Numbered from the stretch's first letter, positions 50,901 to 59,585 are shown. The stretch is 64,000 nt of DNA from Bradyrhizobium macuxiense (GCF_001542415.1 NZ_LNCU01000088.1:20277-84276); one strand, 5' to 3'. The notes: generated from the sequence alone by a model not told the origin. Program-made: numbers and translations.

Positions 50901-51151
50901 GTCTACGCCCGATCCTGATGACGTCGATGGCGTTCATCATGGGCGTGCTGCCGCTGGTGCTCTCGACCGGCGCGGGCTCGGAGATGCGGCGCGCGATGGG
51001 CGTCGCCGTGTTCTCCGGCATGATCGGCGTCACGATCTTCGGCTTGTTCCTGACGCCGGTATTCTATGTGCTGCTGCGCGCCGCCACCGGCATGAAGCCG
51101 TTGACGCAGCACGGCGAGGCGACGATTCCGAATAAAGCGCACGCGGCATGA
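47969..51151 (+). CDS. RND multidrug efflux transporter, HAE-1 family
   Basis: A 1060-residue inner-membrane pump with the start FFIDRPIFAGVLSILIFLAGLISL and twelve transmembrane helices. The proton-relay Asp pair in helix 4 is visible (GIVVDDAIVVVENVER, about residues 405-420), as is the helix-10 Lys in LSAKNAILIVEF. It matches AcrB/MexB/MexF-type drug exporters in length. It starts 27 bases after the adaptor. Substrates cannot be deduced. Confidence 0.95.
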   Translation: MNLSKFFIDRPIFAGVLSILIFLAGLISLLAMPISEYPDVVPPSVVVRATYPGANPKVIAETVATPIEEQINGVEGMLYMSSQATTDGAMTLTVTFRLGTDPDKATQLVQNRVQQAEPRLPAVVRQLGIITKKSSPDLTMVVHLLSPNNRYDMTYLRNYAVLNVKDRLARIDGVGDVQIYGAGDYSMRIWVDPQKAAEHSLTANDVVRAIQAQNVEAAAGVVGSSPSVKGLDLQLSVNAEGRLSTEEQFGDIVVKTGAAGEVVRLRDVARVELGASEYGLRSLLDNKQAVALPIFQAPGSNALQISDNVRATMAEIKKNMPEGVSYQIVYDPTQFVRSSIEAVVHTLLEAIVLVVLVVILFLQTWRASIIPLLAVPVSIVGTFAVMHVFGFSINALSLFGLVLAIGIVVDDAIVVVENVERNIESGLSPRDATNQAMREVSGPIIAIALVLIAVFVPLAFISGLTGQFYKQFALTIAISTVISAINSLTLSPALSALLLKGHHEPKDRLTLIMEKGLGWFFRGFNRVFTRSSENYGRTVTKVIYGKAAVIGLYVLLIGVTGVLFKQVPSGFVPGQDKQYLVGFARLPDGATLDRTEEVIRKMSDIALTQPGVESSVAFPGLSISGFTNSSNAGIVFSTLKPFDERKDPSLSGPAIAAALNKKYAGIQEAYIAMFPPPPVNGLGTIGGFKLQIEDRAGLGYEALNDATKAFMAAIQKAPEIAGAFSSFQVNVPQLFADIDRTKALQLGVPVTEVFNTLQIYLGSYYVNDFNKFGRTYSVYVQADAPFRARADDIRQLKVRSSSGDMVPLSALLKIRQSAGPERAIRYNGFLSSDINAAAAPGYSSGQAQEAATRIAAEVLPPGFAFEWTDLTYQEFIAGNSGLWVFPLAILLVFLVLAALYESLTLPLSIIMIVPMGLLAAMFGVWLSKGDNNVFTQIGLIVLVGLSAKNAILIVEFARELEFAGRSPIRAAIEASRLRLRPILMTSMAFIMGVLPLVLSTGAGSEMRRAMGVAVFSGMIGVTIFGLFLTPVFYVLLRAATGMKPLTQHGEATIPNKAHAA

Positions 51152-51164
51152 TGCCGCGTGCCTG

Positions 51165-51235
51165 GAGCGTCTTCGCGCGAAGTGGATACCGTTTCGCTCC
51201 ACAAAGCCGCGTCAAAACGAGAAACGAGAGCCTCG
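51165..51235. repeat. Short dispersed repeat after the RND gene
   Basis: GAGCG...GCGAAGTGGATACCGTTTCGCTC, a variant of the element at 51500-51556. It separates the RND gene from the convergent small gene and may end transcription. Confidence 0.5.
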
Positions 51236-51267
51236 GACGAAGCTTCGTTCATGAACTTTTCGAAAGG

Positions 51268-51486
51268 TCAGGCTGCAATATCAAGCAGCAGTTGTGAGGA
51301 ACCGCGGACCAGCACCTTGCGGCCCGCGGGCGTCAGCGCAAACGAATCGCCCCGCACTGCAACATAGCCGAGCGTGATCAGGCTATCGACCGCAAACCGG
51401 CTCAGTTTTGAGGGATTTGCTGCGGGAGCGCGCAGCGCTTTCAACGCGTCCCACTGATCTGGTCTGAGTTCGAGTTCTTCGCTCAT
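51268..51486 (-). CDS. Small winged-helix-like protein
   Basis: A 72-residue protein, MSEELELRPDQWDALKALR..., with the pattern helix, turn, helix, then GYVAVRGDSFALTPAGRKVL, which reads like a winged-helix fold (small MarR-like). Common as a stand-alone hypothetical in this group. The start at 51486 is preferred to 51498. No partner is apparent. Confidence 0.6.
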   Translation of the reverse strand: MSEELELRPDQWDALKALRAPAANPSKLSRFAVDSLITLGYVAVRGDSFALTPAGRKVLVRGSSQLLLDIAA

Positions 51487-51499
51487 GGATCTAGGCACC

Positions 51500-51556
51500 T
51501 TCCGTAGCGTTTTCCAGCGAAGTGGTTACCGGTTCGCTGGAGAAAACGCGTCAAAC
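51500..51556. repeat. Short dispersed repeat upstream of the small winged-helix gene
   Basis: AGCGTTTTCCAGCGAAGTGG, TACCGGTTCGCTGGAGAAAACGC: a two-arm palindrome of about 50 bases, repeated in variant form at 51165 and 20634. The rest of 51557-51739 has no gene I can support. Confidence 0.6.
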
Positions 51557-51739
51557 GACGCGTTGCATTCACGGGGTGCGAGATACAGAGCGCACATGAA
51601 TTTCGTGCGACCACAACGAGTCAGGATTTCGATTTATGTGGACCCACCGTCACATCATCGTGTCATTGGATTATTTCAAGTTTTTCGAATCGTGATGCGT
51701 TGTGACGCGTGATGTTGTCACAGAGATTAATCGCCTTGG

Positions 51740-52540
51740 TTAACCGCGCCGCACGCTCGCGCCGCCGTCGACCGGCAACGTGACACCGGTCACGAAGTTG
51801 GCTTCATCGGACGCGAGAAACAGCGCGGCGTTGGCGACGTCCCAGCCGGTGCCCATCTTGCGGCGCAGCGGCACCTTGCTGTCGCGCTCGGCCTCGACCT
51901 CGGCACGGCTCTTCTTGAATTCGCGCGCACGGGTGTCGACCGCCATCGGCGTGTTCATCAGACCGGGCAGGATCACGTTAGCGCGAATGCCGTATTGCGC
52001 ATTCTGGTACGCGAGCTGCTCGGTGAACGCGATCATCGCCGATTTCGTCGCCTTGTAGGCGACGTAGGGATAGGTCGTGATCGCGGCCATAGAGGAAATA
52101 TTGATGATCGCGCCGTGCTGCTGCTGCCGCATGATCGGAATCACGTGCTTGGCAGCGAGGATGCAGCTCTTCAAATTGATCGCCACGCAGAGATCGAACG
52201 CCTCCTCGGTGATGTCGAGCAATTCCGCGTCGCCGCCGGACAGGCTGACGCCGACATTGTTGTGCAGGATGTCGACGCTGCCCCAGCGCGTGTGCGCATC
52301 CGTCACCATCGCCTTCATGTCGGCATTCCTGGTGACGTCGGCCTTGAAAGCCACTGCGGTGCCGCCCTTGGCCGCGATCAGATCGACGGTCTCCTGTGCC
52401 GAGGCCAGGTTGTGATCGACGCAAAGCACCTTCGCGCCTTCGCGGGCGAAGGTCAGCGCAGTGGCGCGGCCGTTACCGATGCCCTCGCCGGGGCTCTGTC
52501 CGGCCCCAACGACGATGGCGACACGATCTTGCAAGCGCAT
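51740..52540 (-). CDS. SDR family NAD(P)-dependent oxidoreductase
   Basis: A 266-residue short-chain dehydrogenase. The cofactor motif is VVGAGQSPGEGIGNG (about residues 10-24), an Asp after the second strand (VLCVDHN) suggests NAD, NNVGVS is present, and the catalytic set is Ser in INISSM and Tyr-x3-Lys in AYKATK (about 164-168). It forms a minus-strand unit with the CMD-family and hotdog genes. The next gene upstream ends 1 base before it begins, so they are co-transcribed. Substrate unknown. Confidence 0.88.
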   Translation of the reverse strand: MRLQDRVAIVVGAGQSPGEGIGNGRATALTFAREGAKVLCVDHNLASAQETVDLIAAKGGTAVAFKADVTRNADMKAMVTDAHTRWGSVDILHNNVGVSLSGGDAELLDITEEAFDLCVAINLKSCILAAKHVIPIMRQQQHGAIINISSMAAITTYPYVAYKATKSAMIAFTEQLAYQNAQYGIRANVILPGLMNTPMAVDTRAREFKKSRAEVEAERDSKVPLRRKMGTGWDVANAALFLASDEANFVTGVTLPVDGGASVRRG

Positions 52541-52541
52541 C

Positions 52542-53096
52542 TCACTTCACTCCCGGTAGCGGGTACTGTTGCAGTACCTCTTTGTAGGTTGGTTCGTTGT
52601 CGATCTTCATGGTGGCGAGCACGCGCACCACGGCGCAGTAGAACGCGATCGTCAGCACGAGGTCGGTCATATGCTCGTCGGACAGATGTGCCTTGATCTC
52701 GGCAAAGGTCGCATCCGACATCGCGAGCTCGCGGACCATCTCGCGGGCGCCCTTGAGGATCGCCTTCGCGAGCGGCTCTAGCTGCGACGGCTTGCCGTCG
52801 GTTTCCGCGATCAGGCCCTGGATGTCCTCGTCGGTGACGCCGAACTCCTTGCCGATCTTTACATGGTGGGTGAACTCGTATTCCGATTTTTCCAGCCAGC
52901 CGACCTGCAGGATGGCGAGCTCGCGCAGCCGCGGGTCAAGCTTGCTCTTGAAGCGGATGTAGCCGCCGATGCCGTTGAAGGCACGCGCCATGTCCGGCGA
53001 GTTCACCAACAGCTTGTGCAGATTGGTATTGCGCTTGAGCATGTCCCGATATTCGGGCGCAACCTGATCGGCTTCGAGGTAGGGCAGGCGGGCCAT
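52542..53096 (-). CDS. Carboxymuconolactone decarboxylase family protein
   Basis: A 184-residue helical protein with the CMD-type core LRELAILQVGWLEKSEYEFTHHVKIGKEFGVTDEDI (split over about residues 57-93). The conserved Glu and His of EFTHH are present. The redox cysteines of AhpD are absent, so a peroxidase role is unlikely. It probably acts as a ring-opening decarboxylase-type or unknown hydrolytic enzyme with its neighbours. Confidence 0.82.
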   Translation of the reverse strand: MARLPYLEADQVAPEYRDMLKRNTNLHKLLVNSPDMARAFNGIGGYIRFKSKLDPRLRELAILQVGWLEKSEYEFTHHVKIGKEFGVTDEDIQGLIAETDGKPSQLEPLAKAILKGAREMVRELAMSDATFAEIKAHLSDEHMTDLVLTIAFYCAVVRVLATMKIDNEPTYKEVLQQYPLPGVK

Positions 53097-53143
53097 TATT
53101 GTTGTCCTTGGTTCGGCGGCTTGCGGGAGACGCGGCTGTCGCT

Positions 53144-54097
53144 TCAGCCGTAGAGCGCTTTGTACTCGTCTTGATAGTTGGCGTAGGAATCCTTCATGCT
53201 GGCGCCGTTGAGCAGCATGGTCGCGACCGGCTTGTCGTCGGCGTCACACACCGTCGTGCGCACCCACATGCTCTCGGTGCGCTTGCTGCCGGACAGCGCA
53301 ACGACCTCGCGTTCGGCCCAATAGGTCTCGCCAGGGAACAGCGGCCCGCGCAGCAGCCGGATCTCCTGGTCGGCGAACAGTCCGACGGCGGGGCCGCGGA
53401 CCGGCAGCCGGTCCTCGCGCGCCCGGTACTGGAACAGCACGCTCAGCATTTCCATCGGAATGATCGCCCGGCCCCAGGGGTTGTGCTCCTGCGCATAGTA
53501 ACCATCCGAGGGCTCGGTGATCACCTTCAGCTTGTCGGCCAGCGAAAACGGATAGAGATCGCCCATGTTCTGGTCGAAATCCATCTTGATGGGTTGTCGC
53601 GCCGTCTTCATGCCGACCTTGATGTCGGCGAGGATGACTGGATCAGAAAGCGGCTTCAATTCGCCGAGCCGGTGGTTCAGTGCTGTCTCCGTGCCGTCGC
53701 CGCCAACAGAGGCCGTGCCGCGCAAAACCTCGGTGCCGTCGCGCTTGATCATCCCGATCGCGCACACGGTCTGGCCCGGCTTTGGCTTCTCGATCTGGGC
53801 CTGCACCTCTTCGCCTTCGAACACAGGGTTGCGGTAGTGCGCGGATAGGCAGCCAGTTTCGAACCAGGCCCGGCCCCAGATCCGCTCGCACAATGGCGCG
53901 AACTGGCTGAAATGCGTCGGGCCCTCGATCGTCCCGCCGCGAAAGCCGAGCTTCTGCGCGGTTGCGTCGTCGTGGATGGACGCGTGGGAGTCGTAGGTCT
54001 GCGCCTGGAGCATCTGCTTCGGGCCGCGCCACGGACCCACCAGCAGATTGCCGTTCTCCACGATTTCCGTCGTGAACGCGTTTTCGACCGTAATCAT
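53144..54097 (-). CDS. MaoC-like double-hotdog protein
   Basis: A 317-residue protein. A start at 54097 (MITVENAFTTE) is preferred to 54151. Two hotdog modules are suggested by FRGGTIEGPTHFSQFAPLCERIW (about residues 70-92), YRNPVFEGEEVQAQIEKPKPGQTV and, in the second half, GLFADQEIRLLRGPLFPGETYWAEREVV. Family members hydrate or hydrolyse acyl-CoA. It is the first gene of the hotdog-CMD-SDR unit and is divergent from the indolepyruvate ferredoxin oxidoreductase. Confidence 0.72.
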   Translation of the reverse strand: MITVENAFTTEIVENGNLLVGPWRGPKQMLQAQTYDSHASIHDDATAQKLGFRGGTIEGPTHFSQFAPLCERIWGRAWFETGCLSAHYRNPVFEGEEVQAQIEKPKPGQTVCAIGMIKRDGTEVLRGTASVGGDGTETALNHRLGELKPLSDPVILADIKVGMKTARQPIKMDFDQNMGDLYPFSLADKLKVITEPSDGYYAQEHNPWGRAIIPMEMLSVLFQYRAREDRLPVRGPAVGLFADQEIRLLRGPLFPGETYWAEREVVALSGSKRTESMWVRTTVCDADDKPVATMLLNGASMKDSYANYQDEYKALYG

Positions 54098-54308
54098 CCC
54101 TGGGTCTCTCCCTTTGGCCGTCAACGTTTCAAAGAAGCCGCGGTTCGGCAAGGGTTTGCGAAGGCAATGCCGAGATATGCCCTGCGGCCATGGAACGGGG
54201 GTTGTCCATGCATAGCAAAATCAGTGCATGCTGTTGCATGATGATGTTGCAGATAATGAGACCGGTTCGGACCGGCGTGCGGCAGATATTGGGACGGGGA
54301 GCCTGCTG

Positions 54309-57300
54309 ATGGCGTTGATGGAAGTTGGACTGGACGACAAGTACCGGTTGGACGCGAAGCGAATCTTTCTTTCCGGTACCCAAGCGCTGGTCCGATTGCC
54401 CATGTTGCAGCGCGAACGCGATCGCGCCCATGGGCTGAACACCGCGGGTTTCATCTCCGGTTACCGCGGCTCGCCGCTCGGCATGTACGATCACGCGCTG
54501 TGGCGTGCGAAATCCTTCCTGAAGGAGCATGACATCGCCTTCGTGCCGGGCCTCAACGAAGACCTGGCGGCGACCGCGGTATGGGGCAGCCAGCAGGTCG
54601 GCATGTTTCCGGGCGCCAAGGTCGATGGTGTGTTCGGCATCTGGTACGGCAAGGGTCCCGGCGTCGACCGTTCGCTCGATGCTCTCAAGCACGCCAATTC
54701 TGCCGGCACCTCGCCGAATGGCGGCGTGATCGCGCTGGCCGGCGACGACCATGGCTGCCAGTCCTCGACGCTGGCGCACCAGAGCGAGCAGGTGTTCGCC
54801 TCGGCGCTGATGCCGGTGGTCAATCCGGCAACGCTGCAGGACTATCTCGATCTCGGCATCCTCGGCTTTGCGTTGTCGCGCTATTCGGGCTGCTGGGTCG
54901 GTTTCAAGGCGATCTCGGAGACGGTGGAAAGCTCGGCCTCGATCGTCAGCGATCCCGATCGCATCAAGATCATCATGCCTGACGATTTCGAGATGCCGCC
55001 GGGTGGCCTCTCGATCCGCTGGCCGGATCCGCCGCTCGATGCGGAGCGGCGGCTGCATGGGCTGAAGATGGACGCGGTCGCTGCGTTCACCCGCGTCAAC
55101 CGCTTCGACCGCATCGTGCTCGATTCGAAGCCGGCGCGGCTCGGCATCATGGCGACGGGCAAGGCCTATCTCGATCTGCGCCAGGCGCTCGCCGATCTCG
55201 GCATCACCGACGCCGATGCGCAGGCGCTGGGCTTGCGCATCTACAAGGTGGCGCTGACCTGGCCGCTGGAGGAGCGCGGCGCGCGCGCCTTCGCCGAAGG
55301 CCTGCAGGACGTGCTCGTGGTCGAGGAGAAGCGCGGCTTCATTGAGGATCAGCTGGTCCGCATCCTCTACAACGTGGACGCTGCGAAGCGGCCCTCGGTG
55401 GTCGGCAAGCGCGATGAGAGCGGCGCAACGCTGCTGCCGAGCGAGGGCGAACTGACGCCGACCATGGTCGCGGCCGCGGTCGTGGCGCGGCTGCGCCGGC
55501 TCGGCCATCGCAGCCCGATGCTGGAGCAGCGGCTCGCCAAGCTCGAGGCGTTCGATCGGCCGGCCGAGGGCATCGGCGCAGGCAAGCTGCAGCGCACGCC
55601 GTATTTCTGCTCGGGCTGTCCGCACAACACCTCGACCAAGGTCCCGGAAGGCAGCCGCGCGATGGCCGGCATCGGCTGCCACGGCATGGCGCTGTCGATT
55701 CCCGCCCGCCGCACCCAGACCATCTCGCATATGGGCGCCGAGGGCGTCGCCTGGATCGGGCAGGCGCCGTTCACCAGCGAACAGCACGTCTTCCAGAATC
55801 TCGGCGACGGTACCTACACCCATTCCGGCCTGCTGGCGCTGCGCGCGGCGGCAGCGGCGGGCGTCAACATCACCTACAAGATTCTCTACAACGACGCGGT
55901 CGCGATGACGGGGGGCCAGCCGGCCGAAGGCAGCTTTACGGTGTCGCAGATCGCCCACCAGGTCGCGGCCGAGGGGACAAAACGGCTCGCGATCGTCTCT
56001 GACGATCCCGACAAGTATCCCGCCAACTATTTCCCGGCCGGCGCCAGCGTGCACCATCGCCGCGAGCTCGATGCCGTGCAGCGGAGCTTGCGCGAGATTC
56101 AGGGCCTGACGGTTCTGATCTACGACCAGACCTGCGCGGCCGAGAAGCGCCGCCGCCGCAAGCGCGGCACCTATCCCGATCCGGCCAAGCGCATCTTCAT
56201 TAACGAGCGCGTCTGCGAAGGCTGCGGCGATTGCTCGGTGGCTTCGAACTGCGTCTCGGTACAGCCGCTGGAGACCGAGTTCGGCCGCAAGCGACGCATC
56301 GACCAGTCGAACTGCAACAAGGATTTCTCCTGCGTCGAGGGCTTCTGCCCGAGCTTCGTCACCGTGCTCGATCCCAAGCTGCGCAAGGCCGACCGCACCG
56401 CGGCCGATCCCAAGGCGCTGTTTGCCGACCTGCCGACGCCGCCTACTGCTGCGCTGACCGACCCCTACAACATCCTGATCACCGGCATCGGCGGCACCGG
56501 CGTCATCACGATCGGCGCGCTGCTCGGCATGGCCGCGCACGCCCAGGGTCTCGCCTGCTCGACGCTCGACTTCACTGGCCTGTCGCAGAAGAACGGCGCT
56601 GTCATGAGCCATGTCCGGCTCGCGCCGGCGCCCGACATGCTGACCACGGTCCGCATCGCGCCCGGCAATGCCAATCTGATCCTCGGCTGCGACCTCGTCG
56701 TTGCGACCAGCGCCCCGGCGTTGAGCCGGTCCGAGCGCGGCGTCACCCGTGCCGTCATCAACGCCGATCTCTTGCCAACCGCGAGCTTCGTGATCGATCC
56801 GGACATCGATTTCGAGGCCGGCGCGATGCGCGATGCGCTGAACGGCGCAGTGACGCCTGGCGACCTCGACATCCTCGATGCCACCGGGCTCGCCACCGCG
56901 CTGATGGGTGACAGCATCGCGACCAACGCCTTCATGCTCGGCTTTGCCTTCCAGCGCGGCGCGATCCCGCTATCGCTGGAAGCGATTCTGAAGGCGATCG
57001 AGCTCAACGGCGCCGCGATCGAGATGAACAAGACGGCGTTCTCGTGGGGCCGGCTCGCTGCGCACGATCTGCAGCGCGTGGTCAGCGCCGCGCGCTTCAA
57101 GAGCGCAGGTAGCGCGCCCGCCAAGCGGACGCTGGATGAGACGATCGCCTATCGCGCCAGGTTCCTCGCCGACTATCAGAACGAGGCCTATTCGAAGCGC
57201 TATCTCGACGACGTCGCGCGCGTGCGTGCGGCCGAAGCGACGGCAGCGCCAGGCTCGCACGACCTGACCGAAGCGTTTGCCAAGGGCCTGTTCAAGCTGA

Positions 57301-57782
57301 TGGCCTACAAGGACGAATACGAGGTCGCGCGGCTTTATTCGGATGGCGAGTTTGCCAAGGCCCTGCGGGAGCAGTTCGACGGCAATCCGAAAATGAAGGT
57401 GCTGCTGGCGCCGCCGTTGCTCGCGCAACGCGATCCCGCCACCGGGCGCCTGCAGAAGCGCGAGTTCGGTCCGTGGATCTTCCAGGCCTTCAGCATCCTG
57501 GCGCGGCTGAAGGGTCTGCGCGGCACCGCGTTCGACATCTTCGGCTACACCGCTGAGCGCAAGATGGAGCGCGCATTGCCGGTCGAGTATTCGGCGATGA
57601 TCCTGCGTCATCTCGACGGCAAGAAGCCACTCGATCTGCCGCGGCTGGTGGCGCTGGCGAAGTCCGCCGATCTCGTGCGTGGCTATGGCCACATCAAGGA
57701 AGCCAACGTCGCCCGCTACCGCACCGAATGCGCGCGGCTGGAAAGCGCGATCGGCCGGCCGGTGGCGCAGGCGGCCGAATAG
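54309..57782 (+). CDS. Indolepyruvate ferredoxin oxidoreductase, fused alpha-beta-gamma type
   Basis: A 1157-residue enzyme that oxidatively decarboxylates aryl pyruvates to aryl-acetyl-CoA. Residues about 1-400 hold the pyrimidine/transketolase domains (FISGYRGSPLGMYDHAL), and about 430-640 the thiamine diphosphate domain (GIGCHGMALS, GQAPFTSEQHVFQNLGDGTYTHSG). An iron-sulfur segment (CEGCGDCSVASNC, about 640) and the gamma domain (GIGGTGVITIGALL, about 730) follow. The start at 54309 has GGGGAG 7 bases upstream, and the longer frame from 54228 lies in the promoter. The unit may be used in aromatic amino-acid catabolism. Confidence 0.93.
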   Translation: MALMEVGLDDKYRLDAKRIFLSGTQALVRLPMLQRERDRAHGLNTAGFISGYRGSPLGMYDHALWRAKSFLKEHDIAFVPGLNEDLAATAVWGSQQVGMFPGAKVDGVFGIWYGKGPGVDRSLDALKHANSAGTSPNGGVIALAGDDHGCQSSTLAHQSEQVFASALMPVVNPATLQDYLDLGILGFALSRYSGCWVGFKAISETVESSASIVSDPDRIKIIMPDDFEMPPGGLSIRWPDPPLDAERRLHGLKMDAVAAFTRVNRFDRIVLDSKPARLGIMATGKAYLDLRQALADLGITDADAQALGLRIYKVALTWPLEERGARAFAEGLQDVLVVEEKRGFIEDQLVRILYNVDAAKRPSVVGKRDESGATLLPSEGELTPTMVAAAVVARLRRLGHRSPMLEQRLAKLEAFDRPAEGIGAGKLQRTPYFCSGCPHNTSTKVPEGSRAMAGIGCHGMALSIPARRTQTISHMGAEGVAWIGQAPFTSEQHVFQNLGDGTYTHSGLLALRAAAAAGVNITYKILYNDAVAMTGGQPAEGSFTVSQIAHQVAAEGTKRLAIVSDDPDKYPANYFPAGASVHHRRELDAVQRSLREIQGLTVLIYDQTCAAEKRRRRKRGTYPDPAKRIFINERVCEGCGDCSVASNCVSVQPLETEFGRKRRIDQSNCNKDFSCVEGFCPSFVTVLDPKLRKADRTAADPKALFADLPTPPTAALTDPYNILITGIGGTGVITIGALLGMAAHAQGLACSTLDFTGLSQKNGAVMSHVRLAPAPDMLTTVRIAPGNANLILGCDLVVATSAPALSRSERGVTRAVINADLLPTASFVIDPDIDFEAGAMRDALNGAVTPGDLDILDATGLATALMGDSIATNAFMLGFAFQRGAIPLSLEAILKAIELNGAAIEMNKTAFSWGRLAAHDLQRVVSAARFKSAGSAPAKRTLDETIAYRARFLADYQNEAYSKRYLDDVARVRAAEATAAPGSHDLTEAFAKGLFKLMAYKDEYEVARLYSDGEFAKALREQFDGNPKMKVLLAPPLLAQRDPATGRLQKREFGPWIFQAFSILARLKGLRGTAFDIFGYTAERKMERALPVEYSAMILRHLDGKKPLDLPRLVALAKSADLVRGYGHIKEANVARYRTECARLESAIGRPVAQAAE

Positions 57783-57794
57783 GGTGCTGCAGCC

Positions 57795-57822
57795 GGCCGC
57801 GGTTGGGGAACCCTCCGCGGCC
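57795..57822 (+). terminator. Weak terminator-like hairpin after the oxidoreductase
   Basis: GGCCGCGG (57795-57802) and CCGCGGCC (57815-57822) with a 12-base loop. The stem is perfect and GC rich, but no T run follows, so termination is only possible. Confidence 0.35.
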
Positions 57823-57927
57823 GCCAATCGTTGACCGGGAACCTTGCCCGCAGCATCGGCTGGATTTGCGTGGCCGGGCTCCTACATGATCACCGTTCCG
57901 TTTTGAGTGATTTCAGGAGGCCGTTCG

Positions 57928-58380
57928 ATGGTCCTGAAAAGCGCTTTTGTTGCAGCCTTTTGTTCCGCGTCCCTGGTGGTGGGTGGCGTGGCGTTTGCTG
58001 ACGAGTACCGTCCGAGCGAGTTCTTCAGCCTCGATCTCTCCAAGGCAGTGCTGTCGCCGAAGCCGCTCGGCCCGCCGGCCAAGTTCGAGCCGGTCCCGGT
58101 CGAGGCCAATTCCGCCCCCAGCGCCGATACATCACAGGCCAACGCCGAGCCGAAGGTCGAGGACACAAAGGTCGCGCCGCAGAAGGCCGTACGCACCGCC
58201 AAGGTGACGGCGGAGCCGGCCGAGAAGAAGGCGCCGGTCGAGAAGAGGCGGGCAGCCAGGCACGTCCCCGCGCGCGCCAAGCTCGCCCGCCGCCACAGCA
58301 ACCCGCTCGACGCCCAGGCGCGCGACATCCGGATCCAGACCTGGCCGTGCCGGTCCGGCGGCATCTGCAACTGGCGGTGA
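57928..58380 (+). CDS. Exported low-complexity protein (Pro/Ala/Lys rich)
   Basis: A 150-residue protein with a signal peptide (about residues 1-24, ending AFAD). The middle is rich in Pro, Ala and Lys without clear repeats; the C-terminal part is basic and ends in TWPCRSGGICNWR with two cysteines that may form a disulfide. A strong CAGGAGG site 7 bases upstream fixes the start at 57928. I recognise no family. Confidence 0.65.
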   Translation: MVLKSAFVAAFCSASLVVGGVAFADEYRPSEFFSLDLSKAVLSPKPLGPPAKFEPVPVEANSAPSADTSQANAEPKVEDTKVAPQKAVRTAKVTAEPAEKKAPVEKRRAARHVPARAKLARRHSNPLDAQARDIRIQTWPCRSGGICNWR

Positions 58381-58424
58381 GGCGATCCGTTTAGCCATTG
58401 CGCGCGCCTTGGCCCAGGCCCGTC

Positions 58425-58562
58425 ATCCCCGCGCGCGAAGGCTTCGCCTTCGTCGCTGGAGGAGCGTGCCCTTGCGCGCGTCTCGAAGGATGCACGGCCC
58501 GGCTGGTGGCCGTTCGCCCTTCGAGACGGCCGCTCTGCGGCCTCCTCAGGGCGACGGGTCTA
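58425..58562. repeat. Dispersed repeat (cttcgagacggcc type)
   Basis: CCTTCGAGACGGCCGC near 58519 and CTCCTCAGGGCGACG, with the inverse arm GCGCGTCTCGAAGGATG near 58477. It belongs to the same family as the element inside the cytochrome c gene at 26385-26485. It fills most of the 386-base gap 58381-58766, in which I see no gene. Confidence 0.65.
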
Positions 58563-58766
58563 ACTTCGAGCGGAGATCCGGCCGGACATCGAGCAGAACG
58601 GCTGAACCGGTCGCGGCTTCTTGATGCCGGACATCTTGCATCGCCGACGCCCTTACGCGCAAATTGCACGTTGGCAGCTCTGCCACTTCAATCACTTCTC
58701 TCAATCGATTGTTCGCGCGACGCCGCTGTCTCTCTTTGGCGGCTGGTATCTCTTCAGGAGTCATCC

Positions 58767-59585
58767 ATGGAAAATCTGCAAACACAGGGCATCGACCTGC
58801 CGCGGCTCGGGCTTGGCACCTTCCGCATGCAGGGCGATGCCTGCCGCGCGGCGGTCGAGAGTGCGCTGGGGCTCGGTTACCGGCATATCGACACGGCCGA
58901 AATGTACGGCAACGAGGAGCCGATCGGCGCTGCGATTGCGGCCGCGAAGATCGCGCGCAAGGATCTGCATGTGACCACCAAGGTCTGGCAAGAGAACCTG
59001 GCGCCCGATGCGATCCGAAACGCCTTCGATGCCAGCCTGAAGAAGTTGCACCTCGATCACGTCGATCTCTATCTGGTGCATTGGCCGTCGCGTTCCATGA
59101 ACCTGCCGGCGATTTTCGAGACGCTGATGAAGCTGAAGGAGGAAGGCCGCACCCGCGCGATCGGTGTCGCGAACTTCACGACGGCGCTGCTCAAGACCGT
59201 GGTCGAGGACATCAGGGCGCCGATCGCCTGCAACCAGGTCGAATACCACGCGATGCTGGACCAGACGCCGTTGCGAAAATATCTCGTCGCGAAATCGATT
59301 CCGCTGGTGGCCTATTGTCCGCTGGCGCAGGGTCGCTTCGCAACCGACGAGACGCTCGCCCGGATCGGCGACAAGCACGATGCAACGGCCGCACAGGTCG
59401 CGCTGAAATGGTTGCTCGACCAGGACGGTGTTGCGGCGATCCCGAAAGCCTCGCGTCCCGAAAGCCAGAAGGCCAATCTCGACGCACTGAAGGTCAAGCT
59501 CGACGACGAGGACCGCAAGGCGATTGCCGCGCTGCCCAAGGACACGCGCTGCGTCAATCCGGGCTTCGCCCCGGCGTGGGATTGA
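58767..59585 (+). CDS. Aldo/keto reductase
   Basis: A 272-residue NADPH-dependent reductase of the AKR superfamily, close to 2,5-diketo-D-gluconate reductases. The signature GYRHIDTAEMYGNEE (about residues 38-52), with the catalytic Asp43 and Tyr48, Lys in TTKVW, His in LVHWP and the NADPH-binding IPKASRPE near residue 230 are all present. The ATG at 58767 has CAGGAG 7 bases upstream. It converges with the small gene at 59667. Confidence 0.92.
   Translation: MENLQTQGIDLPRLGLGTFRMQGDACRAAVESALGLGYRHIDTAEMYGNEEPIGAAIAAAKIARKDLHVTTKVWQENLAPDAIRNAFDASLKKLHLDHVDLYLVHWPSRSMNLPAIFETLMKLKEEGRTRAIGVANFTTALLKTVVEDIRAPIACNQVEYHAMLDQTPLRKYLVAKSIPLVAYCPLAQGRFATDETLARIGDKHDATAAQVALKWLLDQDGVAAIPKASRPESQKANLDALKVKLDDEDRKAIAALPKDTRCVNPGFAPAWD

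Noticed and set aside
54129..56612. Long minus-strand open frame of 827 codons opposite the indolepyruvate ferredoxin oxidoreductase
   Set aside because: It has shadow composition (Arg, His, Asp rich, no domain) and lies wholly antisense to a clear gene; long antisense frames are expected at this GC content.
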